A stretch of 48,704 nt of DNA, taken from assembly GCA_002270565.1 (NCBI GenBank), contig NQMI01000053.1, positions 1-48,704 of the forward strand, in the 5' to 3' direction. The notes under the pieces were generated by a model. The model ran no database searches. It saw only the letters and a program-made list of their open reading frames with translations, and was not told where the DNA came from. This DNA is from Stenocarpella maydis (lineage: Eukaryota; Ascomycota; Sordariomycetes; Diaporthales; Diaporthaceae). A program made the position numbers and the translations under genes. Of this stretch, positions 22,850 to 34,054 are shown piece by piece; the stretch's first letter is position 1; the number at the start of each line of letters is the position of its first letter.

Positions 22850-24603
22850 ATGGTTCTTACGCAGTCGTATGCAGCAGCAATCGTCGCAGCCGCATCCTTG
22901 CGAGGAGCGGCGGCGCTCGTACAAATCGACGTGACCCACGTCGCGTCCTCCGACGAGTACCTGTCGGGGAAGGTTCACGCCCAGGGCATGGCAGCCAAAG
23001 TTGTGAGTCTCTTCTGCGAGCCTCGTTTCTCACTAGCAAATCTGACACGAGAAAGGCTCAATGGGATGCCGAGTTCGCAGCAGGCCTGTTGGACAGTTCT
23101 CGGTACCCTGAGCTGGGTTACACGCCCTGCATCGATGGTCTCGCCACGGCCATCCCGGGAGACGCCAACAACACCTTCCAGTGCAACAATGTCAGTGTAT
23201 TGGAGTAAATAGCAGGAGACCATCAGCAACGTAATGCGTCTCTGACATATTCCAGATCGATCTGTACCACTTCCTCTCGCATGCAGACCTCGGAAGCACC
23301 AAGAGCCGCGGGTCCTCCTCGTGGGGATGGACGTCCCAAGAAGGCCGCGAGTTCGTCGCCATTGGCCAGTACGACGGGACGGCATTCGCGGAGATCACCT
23401 CCAAGGGGAGATTGGTTTACCTCGGCAGACTGCCCCAGTACGACTCGATCGGCTCGAACTGGCGAGAGATCAGGATCCTTGGCGACCTAGTCATCATCGG
23501 CTCCGAGGCAATCAAACATGGCGTGCAGATCTTCGACATGAAGAAGCTGCTCGACCTAGACCCGGAAAAGCCAACCATCTTCACCCAAGACGATCTCACG
23601 GGGCATTTCAACAAGCTTCCCGTGGGGAGGACTCACAACATCGTGGTGAACGAGGAGCTTGGCTATGCCATCGCTGCTGGGTCTGTGGGTGGCAATGAGA
23701 CCGTGAGGAACAGGGACAACCTGCCCTGCCGAGGAGGGCTAATTTTCATCAACATGACTGACCCCACCAGCCCAACCACCCCCGGCTGTGCTGCTGGCGA
23801 TGGTTACGTGCATGACGCACAATGTCTTGTCTACCGCGGGCCGGACACGCGCTACCAGGGACGGGATATCTGCTACGGCTACAACGAGGGTAGGCTAATT
23901 GTCTCCCGGTATTCTCTCAAACAACCTGCAGAGAATTCTGCCGCTGACGCGAGCTCGTTTCTCGCAGACACCCTCACTATATACGATGTCACGAACAAGA
24001 TAGGCAACACGACCACGCTGATCTCTCGCACCTCATACACGGGCGCAAAGTACATCCACCAAGGCGCCGTTCTGGATATCAACAACCAGGAGTTCCTCGT
24101 ACTCGATGACGAACTGGACGAGCGCGACGGAGTCGAAGGCCCGGCGACCAGCAAGCTGCCCATCACCTACATCTTTGACATCCGCAATCTAGAGTCGCCC
24201 AAGTTGACGGGGTTCTACAAGGGCAAGACCCGCTCCATCGACCACAACCAGTACATTGTTGATGGCTACAACTACCAATGTAAGCCCGCACCTCTGGTCC
24301 GCTGCACAAGTTAAGCCAGAAGATAAAAATACTTACCGTGTATCCGCAGCCAATTACGGTGCTGGCCTGCGCGTGCTCGACGTTCGCTCCATCCCGTCGG
24401 ACCCGACTGGCGCTGGGGTGTGCGAGGCCGGGTTCTTTGACATCTACCCCGAGGACGACGCAGCTGAGGGAGGCGGAAACGTTGCATTCACTGGCACGTG
24501 GTCCTCGTACGCGTACTTCAAGTCTGGGTTCATCTATATCAACACCATCGAGCGTGGCTCGTTCGTTGTGAAAATGACGAGCAAGGCTTGTTCGGAGGCA
24601 TAG
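22850..24603 (+). CDS. Secreted choice-of-anchor B family protein (LVIVD-repeat beta-propeller-like)
   Basis: Four exons, 22850-23002, 23056-23190, 23256-24279 and 24350-24603, give 521 residues; introns of 53, 65 and 70 nt all keep phase. The N-terminus (VLTQSYAAAIVAAASLRGAAA) is a likely signal peptide. The body shows the repeated pattern of choice-of-anchor B proteins: IDLYHFLSHADLGS, GREFVAIGQYDGTAFAEI, GRLVYLGRLP, LGDLVIIGSEAIKHGVQIFD, THNIVVNEELGYAIAAGS, GLIFINMTDP and CYGYNEGRLIVSRY, i.e. repeated short beta modules resembling propeller blades. Several Asn-x-Ser/Thr sites and paired Cys fit secretion. No catalytic site is known for the family and I assign none. The gene looks intact although a transposon sits 81 bp beyond its stop. 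Confidence 0.88.
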
Positions 24604-24676
24604 GGTATAGGGCCGATCACATAAAATTTAACAGTTGCGAATAGCTCAAGCCGCGTGCAGTAAAGCTTCGCTGTAG

Positions 24677-24684
24677 AATTTATA
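24677..24684. repeat. Target site duplication of element B, left copy
   Basis: AATTTATA directly before the left inverted repeat; the same eight bases follow the right inverted repeat at 27685-27692. An 8-bp duplication fits MULE-type transposition. Confidence 0.9.
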
Positions 24685-24726
24685 GAACGCGGATATTCGC
24701 ATCCACAAAAACGGATGGTACATCCA
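24685..24726 (+). repeat. Left terminal inverted repeat of element B
   Basis: 42 bp perfectly matching the reverse complement of 27643-27684; similarity continues with one mismatch for a few more bases. Confidence 0.93.
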
Positions 24727-24971
24727 TACATAATCACGTGATTGGCTGCAGCCAATCAGATCACTTCGTTTAACATCATCGCCCCACACCCCTTGGTGTT
24801 TTTACAGCTGCAGCACCCAACGCACTGCAACGCCCCCATCGCCACCAACTTACGAACAACAACCCTCAATCAACGCTTCGCTGCAGCAATTAAATTCTCA
24901 TCAGAATCAATCGTTTTTACATCAAAAAGAAGATCTAATCAATCAGATATCGAATTTTTAGCGTTATAGTG

Positions 24972-27122
24972 ATGGCGCAGGTACCTGATTATTCAGGTCT
25001 TAAGGCGCAATAGCAAGCTAACTATGCCAACTAGAACACCAATATCACTGCTACGAATCGTCATCAGCCAGCACTTTCCAACCCTCCTAACTACCTCAAA
25101 CTTTTTCAGGGTGGATATAATACCTATAAGGACCTCAAGGCTAATTTAGATAAAGCTACAAAATCTGCTGGATTCCTCACAACTTCACAAAAAGCAGACA
25201 CCAAACGCGCGGTATTGGTCTATAGCAGAAGTGCCCTGCAACCCTCGACTGCAACAACAAATAACGCCTCAACAATCAAAGCAGGCTGCAGGTGGCAAGC
25301 CCTTGCCCATACAACCCGTGCAACAGCTGGCAAGTGGACCCTTGTGATCTAGGAGGGTATGCATACTCATCACAGCCCTCAGGAGGTACCCGAAGCCCAG
25401 CAAGGCTGGGCGAAGCTATCACAAGACCATCACAACTTCCTCACCCGCACAGCTGCAGACCCAGCCCTCGCAAAGCCCGCAAGACTTGCAGCAGCTCTAC
25501 GCCAAGAGTACCCAAGTGTACTGCTGGGGCCAAACACCATAAAGAACTAGCTTGCAAACTTCCGTAAGCAGCAGCAGGGCATCTACACACCTACCCAAGC
25601 AGCAATAGACTGGCTCAAGAAGGAGGGCTGCTAGTACCATTGGGCTACTAATAAGGAGGGAAGTATCACAGGCATCTTCTAGTGCGAGAAGCAGCAGCTA
25701 GCATGAGTTCAAGAGCCACACTTCACACGCAATCTCTCGCTTAACTATACCTATTCAACCAACAGCAAGAAGATGCCCTTCTTTCAAGGCACAGCAGTAA
25801 CCCACACAAAGAGGATATTACCACTATTCCAAGGGATCATTAACAATAAGAGAGAACCTGGCTTCCAGTAGCTTCTTGAGCAGCTTCACGGTCTTCTCCA
25901 TAAGTACCAAATCAAGCCTCCAAGGCTCTTCATCACTAACTACAATAACGCTCTAATCAACACCCTCAAGCACGAATTCCCTAGGGCACACCATCAGCTA
26001 TATATCTTCCACATCAACATAAACATTATCCTCAACATCAAGAAGAAGTAGCATAAGCCGGGAGCCATAGGGCCAGCAACGGGAGGCCCCAAGGCACCAG
26101 CAACAGGAGGCCCGGAGGAAAATACCACAGAGGTCGCCAAGGCTGAAGATCTCAATGAGGAGGATGAGGATCTCGCTTCCCTTATAGCGCCAGCAAGAGG
26201 GAAGGCCACAGTACCCTCACGGGTGCCTGACAAGGTGCCATACACTCAAACAGCCCTCTTCAACCTCCTCAAGTTCATAGAGTACTCTACAGATCCCGAG
26301 ATCTACAATACGGCTTGGCAACAGCTTTAAGAGGTCTTCTCAGATCAGACGGCAATCATCCAGTACCTCAAGACATAGTACATCAATAAGGCTGAGGAGA
26401 TCATCGCCAAATAGGCAGCCCATCAGATCTAGAAAACCCTCAACTTCAGCTTGCATACAACCTCCTCCACTAAGTGAATATACCAGAAGCTAAAGGTATA
26501 CCTGGGCCATAGGATAGGGAATCTTCTCTATCTGATAATAGCTGATCACAAGGCTATCAATGATACTGCTCGTGGCCTCCATCAGGAGGAGGCAAAGCAG
26601 AAGACATCATCACTCCAGAAGTTCAATGGTCAGAAGTAGCTTGGTCAGCTGCCACTGCAGGTCTTAAGGGCGGCACTAGAGATACTCACAATCAAGCACC
26701 AGAAGGCATTAAGGATGCTTCAAAAAGAAGCCCCACAGGGCTACTGCAGACCTTCTGACTGCAGCTGTGCGGTCTACACACAGTACGGTGTGACCTGTAT
26801 AAATCGCATTACTAATAAAGAGGAGGCTTCGCTTCCTCTCGAGAAGAGCGACGTGCATGAAGACTACTACCTCAATCGTGACCTCTCCCTCAAGAACCCT
26901 CTCCTCAGCATACACTCGCCGAAGAAGGTCACCACCACAAAGGGCAGACCTCACGAGAATGCACCATTTGCAGCTAACGAAGAGGGTCTCTTCAAGAGCC
27001 GTGGGAAGGCGGTAATGGGTAAAAAGACAACCTCCACCACAGCAAGCCTCAGCAGCAGGGCTGGCGATAAGACGAGGGCAACGACAGCTTCGGTACAGCA
27101 TGTAAATTCGGCTTTCAAGTAA
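24972..27122 (+). pseudogene. MULE transposase relic (element B), stop-riddled but frame-preserved
   Basis: One frame can be followed from ATG 24972 to TAA 27119-27121, about 716 codons, without a frameshift, but with 15 internal stops: TAG at 25011, 25032, 25350, 25548, 25632, 25680, 25869, 26049, 26376, 26412, 26430 and 26637, TAA at 26328, TGA at 25704 and 26475. Domains in order: an N-terminal FLYWCH/WRKY-like zinc-finger region (GCRWQALAHTTRATAGKWTLV ... HTHHSP), the DDE core (LFITNYNNALINTL, LYIFHININIILNIKKK) in which the usual TD is TN, a helical ALFNLLKFIEYSTD block, and a SWIM-like zinc finger (CSCAVYTQYGVTC) whose expected final His is Asn. Several stops face Trp in copy A. More coding-like sequence continues to about 27500 in another frame (HTAAIRSINQLPQVDL). 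Confidence 0.88.
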
Positions 27123-27642
27123 AATAACAATACCCTCCAGTCCCTAGATAAAGAGGACGCCCGTAGCAGCGATACCCAGCACCCTGGCGTCCGTCAGAAG
27201 CAGCAGCCAGTAGGAAGGGTCATGAAGAAGGCAAAGCAGCAGCCTCAGAAGCAAAGGGCGCCATCAGACATCACGAGAACCTCAGCAGCAGGCACACCCT
27301 CCAAGCACGAGGTCAGGGGCTAAGCGGCAGCATACAGCAGCTATCAGAAGCATCAACCAGTTGCCACAGGTAGATCTAACTGTTAAGGACCTCGTCGGCA
27401 ACACCAACGACGAACGACGAGGTGGAGGAGGAGATTCAAGACGAGATTGTGGTCCGTACAGACTAGATATGTAGCAAAACACCATCGATTTGAGCGATTC
27501 CTACTATAGCAAGTGTAACGATAGTGGCATTGCCGAAGCAACGATGAGGACTACCGGCGATAGTAGCGGCTAAGGTCAAAATAATAGTTTACATACTAAT
27601 TTCGCTGGTCTGTGTTATATGTGCACTGGGTCGGTACATGTG

Positions 27643-27684
27643 TGGATGTACCATCCGTTTTTGTGGATGCGAATATCCGCGTTC
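27643..27684 (-). repeat. Right terminal inverted repeat of element B
   Basis: Perfect 42-bp inverted copy of the left end. Confidence 0.93.
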
Positions 27685-27692
27685 AATTTATA
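27685..27692. repeat. Target site duplication of element B, right copy
   Basis: AATTTATA, identical to 24677-24684. Confidence 0.9.
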
Positions 27693-27752
27693 TGTGTATT
27701 GCCATGTGTTCATGCTTTTTTGTTGTATTATGGTAGGATTATCTTCACCTGC

Positions 27753-28516
27753 TCACAAATGAAACACGAAGAACAAGTGGTGTCTCAGCTGCTTCTTTAC
27801 CGTACAATTGTGCACTTTTTTGCCGCATGGATGTATAATACCCTCTGAACTTGTCTTTGTCATTCCCGGCGGTCCGATTTTGATGATGGATACTCTCGCC
27901 CTGGCTAAAAAGTCCTGCTTGCACTCAACCTCACACAAGGCCGTTTTCTGCAGCACAAAATACCATGAAAGTCAGTCCATCAGCCCAGCCTCCGGCAAGC
28001 CCGCTTCACATCCTCGCCAAAGTCAAACGGCCCCCCAATAATGATCGCCGCCTTCGGATCCGTGCCGTTCTCCAGGATGGCCTTCTTCGCCAGGAGCCCC
28101 CTGCTGAACAGGTCCCCGATCATCTCCGTTGCCTTCTCCGGCGAGAAGCGAGGGAACTCAATGGACTCGCCGCCCGCGCCCTTCATGGTCCCGCTCGCGG
28201 CGTCCCACTCCCACTCCCAGTGGTAGTCCGGGTCGGCATGCGCCCAGGGGTTGGCGAGCATCCTGCACTTCCGGGTGGCGCCGTCGAGAAGCCAGGGGAT
28301 CACGTATTCGACGTAAGTCTTTTGCACAAAGTCCGATGCAAAGATGAGAGCCGGCGGGGTGGTGGGGTCCATTCTGCAGCTGGTGGCGGTCGGGGGCTCA
28401 AAATACTTGAACTGTGGGTGGTTGTACAGTGACCGCAGGAGCTCGGCCTATTCGCCTGCGAACTCTATGACTTTGGATGGGGAAGGGTGCTCAGTGGAAT
28501 CTTGAGGGATGGGCAT
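27753..28516 (-). pseudogene. Hypothetical protein gene with an early in-frame TAG (status uncertain)
   Basis: I do not recognise the family. From ATG 28516 the frame reads MPIPQDSTEHPSPSKVIEFA, meets TAG at 28448-28450 (codon 23), then stays open through YVEYVIPWLLDGATRKCRML and ENGTDPKAAIIIGGPFDF. A plausible intron (28009-27948, GTGAAG...CTGCAG) leads in phase to KTALCEVECKQDFLARARV and a stop at 27753. Three readings are possible: a pseudogene with one nonsense change; a shorter protein starting at the internal Met (28372); or an intron with weak donor GTCATA ending CCCACAG that removes the TAG and joins SPSK to FKYFEPP. Acidic and Trp-rich stretches (YHWEWEWD) suggest a soluble protein. 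The gene starts only ~60 bp from the right end of element B's duplication on its 3' side. Confidence 0.5.
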
Positions 28517-29800
28517 CTTGACGTTTGGTTTGTTCAAATTCTTGATCGTTTTTGGGTTGGGCCTGTAGAGGAGCAAATATCAGTTTTGGGCAATGGGGAC
28601 TGGAGTTTTTAACCAGGTGGGACAGGACAGGAACATCTGGAGACGCGTTGACGGGTTTTGTTCATTTAAATTCTAATGGGACGCACTTCGCAGGTTACCT
28701 AGAAACTTCCATTTGAATTGCGACCACAGGTCGAAGTGCAGCTGCGTGTACTGCCTCTGTATGAGCCTGAGACTATTCGTCGGGAGGGTGACATCCGAAT
28801 GAAACCCTGGCTCGTCTTCTTAGAGCAACACATCCCCTCTGCCCCTTGATTAATCAAGATAGAACCATCGTGGGACTGCTCTGCTCATCAGTTGCATTTA
28901 ACAGAACTACCAAGATGACATCACACAGTGCATATAGTGCGATCGCGCCTAGAGCTTGGGAACTTCCCCCCCCCCCTCCGGGGGGAAAAGGTTAGCATGG
29001 AATTGGAAAGCACTTGACTAACTGTAACTCGATGGCTCTTGTACTGAGGCACCATCCTATTCACAGAGAGAGCCAGTCATTCAGACCCAGATAGTGTGAA
29101 TGCCTTCAATATCCATCTGTTGAGCCGTCTATGATCATACTGTGTGTGAGTCCAGCCGACCTCAATGGTGGTCAGCTTGAGAGACGGTAAAGGCCAGCAG
29201 TATTGCTTTACATCATGGAACTGGCTAAATTCCATCCTCTCTGCAAGCTTTCATTTTGAATAGGTTCCAGTTTGATGTTGGTTATGGTGTTGGACATCTG
29301 CAGGAGGTCTAAATTCATGCATACCTAGGTATAAATAAAAGGCCCGGGGGAATTGGCGCATATATGTCTGGGTGGGTAAGGTGAGTTGTATTGGCCATTA
29401 ACGTCGCTACAACTATGTCCAAAGGTTACATGGTGGCATTTAGCTGACGGGTACATAAAGATATCCATACTCTAGCTACCAAATCGGCATACTAGGAAGA
29501 CAGCTTCCAATCAATACAACTATCTCTACGTCATTAACTCAAGGACAAAATCTATACTTGTGCCAGTGCTTGAAAGTCCGGACACAAGGAGCGAGCTACT
29601 GTGACAAAATCAAATCATGTATGCCAAGGCCTGGTCTAGCATGGACAAATATATGCGCGTAATAGGCAGGTATCTCTGGACTTTTTGAATTGAAGGCATC
29701 TTTTATGCCGCAGTGGATAGGATGGAACGCGAGATCGGGGTCCTGTTACAATACACGCCCATAGTAATGCCGACGGCACTTGATATTCTTACATAGGTAC
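28517..29800. other. Gene-free interval upstream of asparaginase
   Basis: About 1.3 kb without a supported gene. It includes a C-run/G-run near 28967-28986 that could fold into a hairpin. No transposon ends recognised. Confidence 0.5.
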
Positions 29801-29802
29801 CT

Positions 29803-30110
29803 GATAAGAAAGATAAATACCGACCGTAGCGCGTGGGGTCATCGTTAGCTTCAACGGATTCTGGTCCCAGCCACGTGCCATTGGGCAGAGCCGCCTAGAT
29901 AAGGATGAGTGAGGATCATGGCCGGCATCTCCATGAACTCCAACATTTTCCGAAGGCTTGTTTGTAGCGCGTAATTGCCAGGCTGGGGCGAGATATTTCC
30001 GCGATACTTTGGTGAATCCAGAATGTGGCTGGCTGTGATGAGTCTTATCGCTATGAATCATTCCAGTCGGACCGGGCACGCTCCGTGAAACCAAAGATGC
30101 GAGTATATAA
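29803..30110 (+). promoter_or_regulatory. Asparaginase promoter with clustered GATA sites and TATA box
   Basis: Within ~400 bp before the asparaginase ATG are GATAAG at 29803-29808, GATAAA at 29812-29817, GATAAG at 29898-29903 and CTTATC (its reverse complement) at 30044-30049, then TATATAA at 30104-30110, about 96 bp before the start codon. GATAAG is the binding core of the nitrogen regulators AreA/NIT2, which in fungi activate nitrogen-scavenging genes when ammonium is scarce. The link to this gene is inferred from the sites' position. Confidence 0.6.
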
Positions 30111-30205
30111 GATATTTCGAATGTCCAGCGGAGGATCCTACTCTCTGCTTCATCTGTCAAGCCAATTACCTTCCCAAGAAGTCCCAAGCAGAGCAGTAGC
30201 CCAAG

Positions 30206-31312
30206 ATGCAGACCCGCAACCTTCTCGTAGCCGCATCCCAACTGGCTGTAAGCCTCGCGGTTCCGGCACCCGTCCTCGGCTCACCCTTCCCAGAGCATCG
30301 CCTCTTGGCCCGGGAGACACATTTCAACGCCAGCCTCCCAAATATCACAATCTTCGCCACGGGCGGCACCATCGCCGGCTCCGCATCATCCAATGCCCAG
30401 ACAACGGGCTACCAGGCCGGCGCCCTCGGCGTCGATGTCCTCATCTCGGCTGTCCCGGAGCTCTGGAACGTGTCCAATGTGAAGGGCGTGCAGGTGGCCA
30501 ACGTCGACTCCGGCAGTATAACACCCGAAATCTTGCTCAACCTGACACGTATGGTCCAGGAGGCCCTTGATGACCCATATTGCCAGGGCGCCGTCGTAAC
30601 ACACGGTACGGACACTATGGAGGAATCCTCGTTTTTCCTGGACATGACCGTCAAGACGGAGAAACCTATCGTGGTGGTCGGGGCTATGCGTCCGGCTACG
30701 GCTATCAGCGCGGACGGCCCCATTAACCTCCTCGAAGCCGTCACCCTGGCTGGGAGTCCCGCGGCCAAGAACCGCGGCGCCATGATCGTTCTCAATGACC
30801 GTATCGGCAGCGCCTTCTACACCACCAAGACGCACTCCAACTCTCTCGACACGTTCAAAGCAGTCGAGCAGGGCTATCTAGGCTTCTTCCTTGACATCAA
30901 GCCCGTCTTCTACTACCCGCCGGTCCTGCCCCTGGGCCGCGCCTACTTCAATGTCACCGAGACCACGGAGCTGCCCGAGGTCGATATCCTCTACGGCCAC
31001 CAGGCCCTGCAGCCCGCCCTCGCGACCGCTGCTGTTGAGGCCGGCGCCAAGGGCCTGGTACTGGCTGGGATGGGTGCCGGTGGGTGGACCACGCCCGGCA
31101 GGGGCGTGCTGAAGACGCTGGCGGAGGAGTATGGCACGCAGATTGTTGTTTCGAGCAGGACCAAGGGCGGATTTGTCGAGCCCAGCGAGGCGCTGAACAC
31201 GTACGGCGGCTGGGACCTGAACCCCGAGAAGGCACGCATCATGCTCCAGCTCGCGCTGAATGCTGCATACTCATCTGAGCAGCTTCAGAGCCTGTTCGAG
31301 TATGCTCCTTGA
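30206..31312 (+). CDS. Secreted L-asparaginase (type II)
   Basis: Intronless, 368 residues. Hydrolyses L-asparagine to aspartate and ammonia. The first ~25 residues (MQTRNLLVAASQLAVSLAVP) are a likely signal peptide and Asn-x-Ser/Thr sites are frequent, so I infer an extracellular or wall enzyme. Both asparaginase signatures are present: ITIFATGGTIAG with the nucleophile Thr55, and VVTHGTDTMEESSFF with the second Thr-Asp pair. GAMRPATAISADGPINLLEAV supplies the downstream block, and GGFVEPSEAL lies in the small C-terminal domain. Length and domain order match bacterial and yeast secreted enzymes. Its promoter carries several GATA motifs, consistent with nitrogen control. It stands intact between two decaying regions. 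Confidence 0.95.
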   Translation: MQTRNLLVAASQLAVSLAVPAPVLGSPFPEHRLLARETHFNASLPNITIFATGGTIAGSASSNAQTTGYQAGALGVDVLISAVPELWNVSNVKGVQVANVDSGSITPEILLNLTRMVQEALDDPYCQGAVVTHGTDTMEESSFFLDMTVKTEKPIVVVGAMRPATAISADGPINLLEAVTLAGSPAAKNRGAMIVLNDRIGSAFYTTKTHSNSLDTFKAVEQGYLGFFLDIKPVFYYPPVLPLGRAYFNVTETTELPEVDILYGHQALQPALATAAVEAGAKGLVLAGMGAGGWTTPGRGVLKTLAEEYGTQIVVSSRTKGGFVEPSEALNTYGGWDLNPEKARIMLQLALNAAYSSEQLQSLFEYAP

Positions 31313-31493
31313 ATGACGATAACGCAAGATAAAAGAATAGATAGAATTAATGTTTCAATACAACTAGATTCCTACGACGATACAACAAGCCACAAGCCCA
31401 ATTCTGCCTCACATCATGGAACGAACTAAATATCGTCCTCTCCACAAGCCGATTTACTCTACGCAGCTGTGATTCTGGAAGCATAGACACCCG

Positions 31494-33099
31494 TCACTTC
31501 TTCCGTCGGATGACCTTGCAGATCAGGACAGCCGGCCAGACGAACCAGTAGCCATACAGCTTCAATTCTGTGGTGGGATTCAGCCAGCTGGAGGTCAACC
31601 CTTCTCAGCAGCTCCGGCACGAGTTTGGATATCTCCAACAGGGAGACGTTCTTCGCCAGTCAGGTCCTGAATCCGCCTCCAAACTAATAGACTATTAGTA
31701 TATACTACGCGATAAAAACCGAGTCACATCAGTAAGCTTATAGAATTGCAGCGAGAAAGTTTCCTTTCATGAGTCTCAGCTGCGCACCATCCGCCTCAGG
31801 CTACCTCCCCAGCCGGAAGGCATACGCATCATCTCCATACACCAACAAATCCCGGGCCGCAACCCACCGGTTTATGCCGACAATTATCCCCTCGGGCAAC
31901 CAGATACCGCCGATCTCTGCGCCACCCTCTGGCGCCAGGCGCTCAAGCAAGAGTCCTACTGCAGAATGGATGCGGAGGGACTCCTTAACAACAGCCTGGA
32001 AATATCTGAGCTGCTGTGCCTCCTCAAATGTGACGGGATCTGAGAGCCGGCCATGCTCTTCTGAGTCATCTATCTCGGCGAGGAGCTTATCGTGCGCTTA
32101 CCGGCTGCAGCACAGGTTGTACAACAGGGCCCGGAGAGTCGTGGCCGTGGTATCGCTTCCGGCTAAAACATACGCGGATGCGTGGGACATGAGTTCCGTG
32201 TCGTCCCTTACCTTCTCGCCATCTCTACAGCACTTGACGCGGCCGAGCAGATTAATTCCATTAAGCCAGCGTCCTTGTTCTCCCGGCGATTTACTTGTTC
32301 TGTTATGAAGCCGATGAGGTACTTTGTCCGGTTTATAGAGTCGGCGCCTCGGAGGGGGCTCATTACAAAGCTCACCAGAGGGTTCCCTAATAAGTACTTT
32401 TGCATATAATGCGCCTGCCCGACGGTACTAACATATTTCAGCCGGCTCTCAAGCGTCTCAATAATTCTCTCCACATCTGCCTGCGACTCCATAAAGCCAA
32501 GGCGATTGGAGAAGGCGGTGGTCGTGATCAGATCGAACACATACCAATGCAACCACACCCCAAGGTCAATATACTTACCCACCAAGCCCTCAAGCTTTGC
32601 GGTGAATATTTCAGAGCACTCCTTATTCGTTGGCTCGAGCTCCCTCATCGTGCTAATCGAGTAGGCCGCCTCGACGGACCTCTCCTTAGCCCTGTGCTTC
32701 ATCTCGTCCCTCTCTGAGAACGTCATCGTCGTCCCGTCGAGGTTGAACATGTCGTCGAACTCGCTCTTGTAGAACCTGGTGCTGATTCCATACACCATCG
32801 GGATCAGACTGCCGTCGGAGAGGGAGACGTGCTTCGGCCCCACGCGGACAAGGGGGCCGTACTTGTCGTGTAACTAGCTTGAGGTGGTAGCTCATCTGCC
32901 GCCCGGCCGGGCAGCCCCATAGCCGGTCGAGGTTTGATATGCTTGCGAGGAATGGGCCGGGGATACTTCGGAGCCCAGGTCCGTATCGTGTGAGAATGAT
33001 ACTGGCTAGGGCCAGCACTGAAATGAACATCAGGAGCCGCATTGCCAGCTCCTGCGCGCCAACACCCGAGATTGTGCTCAACAATGATTTTGTCTCCAT
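31494..33099 (-). pseudogene. Cytochrome P450 pseudogene, pisatin-demethylase-like
   Basis: Minus-strand relic covering almost a full P450: N-terminal membrane segment (LLMFISVLALASIILTRY), PGPFLASISNLDRLW, HDKYGPLVRVGPKHVSLSD, VFDLITTTAFSNRLGFME, the oxygen-binding helix LAGSDTTATTLRAL, ExxR as KESLR, and INRWVAARD. It resembles fungal pisatin demethylase-type P450s. It is dead several times over: a 4-bp insertion at about 32871-32874 before HDKYGP, a frameshift near 32245-32265, TAA at 32098-32100 (AR*AHDK region), TAG at 31801-31803 where Trp is expected, TGA at 31660-31662 exactly at the heme-ligand Cys (GGGFRT*LAKN), and a further frameshift before the terminal ELKLYGYWFVWP. The intron before FGGGF has GC instead of GT at its apparent donor. 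Confidence 0.88.
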
Positions 33100-34054
33100 T
33101 CCGATACTCGACGTTCTTGCTGGTTCCGTTATTCAACGAGTTGACTTATTACGGCCAGGGGGGGTTTATTTTATGTTCGCCCCAAACTCTATAGCCGTAT
33201 ATGCTATGTCTTCGAAGAAGCCGCTGTTTCTGGTGCGTTAGGTTGGGGTAGATTCCCCGTGTACCGCTACGTTGGCAGTAGCTTGGCGACCATCGTCCAT
33301 CTCGATACGGCTAAGAAACAAGCAACGCGTGAGGTGCAAAGTAGTGTGCACCCTCAATTCCGTGTTAATCACGTGATTTCAAGCCGATCGATTCCGCTTT
33401 TCTCTAGTACAAACGTCAATATTCTAGTGTATTATTCAAGTTGTGCTAGATGCCAACTTTGCAATAATATCAACGCCGACGGTGCAGCTTACATCCCCCC
33501 GGGAGGGGGGGCATCGGTAAACATAGCACTCAAGCAGATCCCAGTATTGAAATATATTTTCACTGTATACTTCCATTATAATATGAATTTTGATTCCATG
33601 GTATATAACTCTGGTGATATAGCTAGTGACATCTGGACTCATCATCAACGATGTTGCAAATAGCAATGTATAAGTACAGCTGAGTACACATACAAATCAA
33701 CGTGGGGATAAATAGAAATATATCATTGTAATTCGTAAGATATCAAATCCAGAGGGCCTACTATGTATAAGAAGGTTGATTCTAATAATTCAACGCCATT
33801 GTTAGGCCCCCTGCTAAGCACTGATGAACATGCAAAGAAGCCTCCTCCTAAATCCGCGGTCTAAGTCAAAACAGAGATCGGGATGATCAGGGGCCAAAAC
33901 CGAATAATTTCTTCATGGCTACCGCAAACGGCGAGCAGCAATATGGGCAGACAGCCTCAAAGGAGTCCTGTCGGGGTCCCTGGCTTTGTGCTTCCTCGAA
34001 CCACAAGAGCTCCGCCGCCTCTCACTCCTCAAAGAAGGCGCCTTAGCAATCAAT
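33100..34054. other. Gene-free interval
   Basis: About 950 bp, relatively AT-rich, between the two pseudogenes. A short palindromic C/G run (near 33497-33509) was seen. No coding support. Confidence 0.5.

Larger units (their letters stand above)
24685..27684 (+). mobile_element. MULE-type DNA transposon, element B (3.0 kb, complete ends)
   Basis: Exactly 3000 bp between perfect 42-bp inverted repeats (left 24685-24726, right 27643-27684) starting GAACGCGGATATTCGCATCC, flanked by the 8-bp duplication AATTTATA. A perfect 16-bp palindrome, ATTGGCTGCAGCCAAT, lies at 24741-24756 just inside the left end. The single transposase frame runs left to right. The element is structurally complete but its transposase is interrupted by stops, so it could move only if a functional relative supplied the enzyme. 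Confidence 0.93.
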
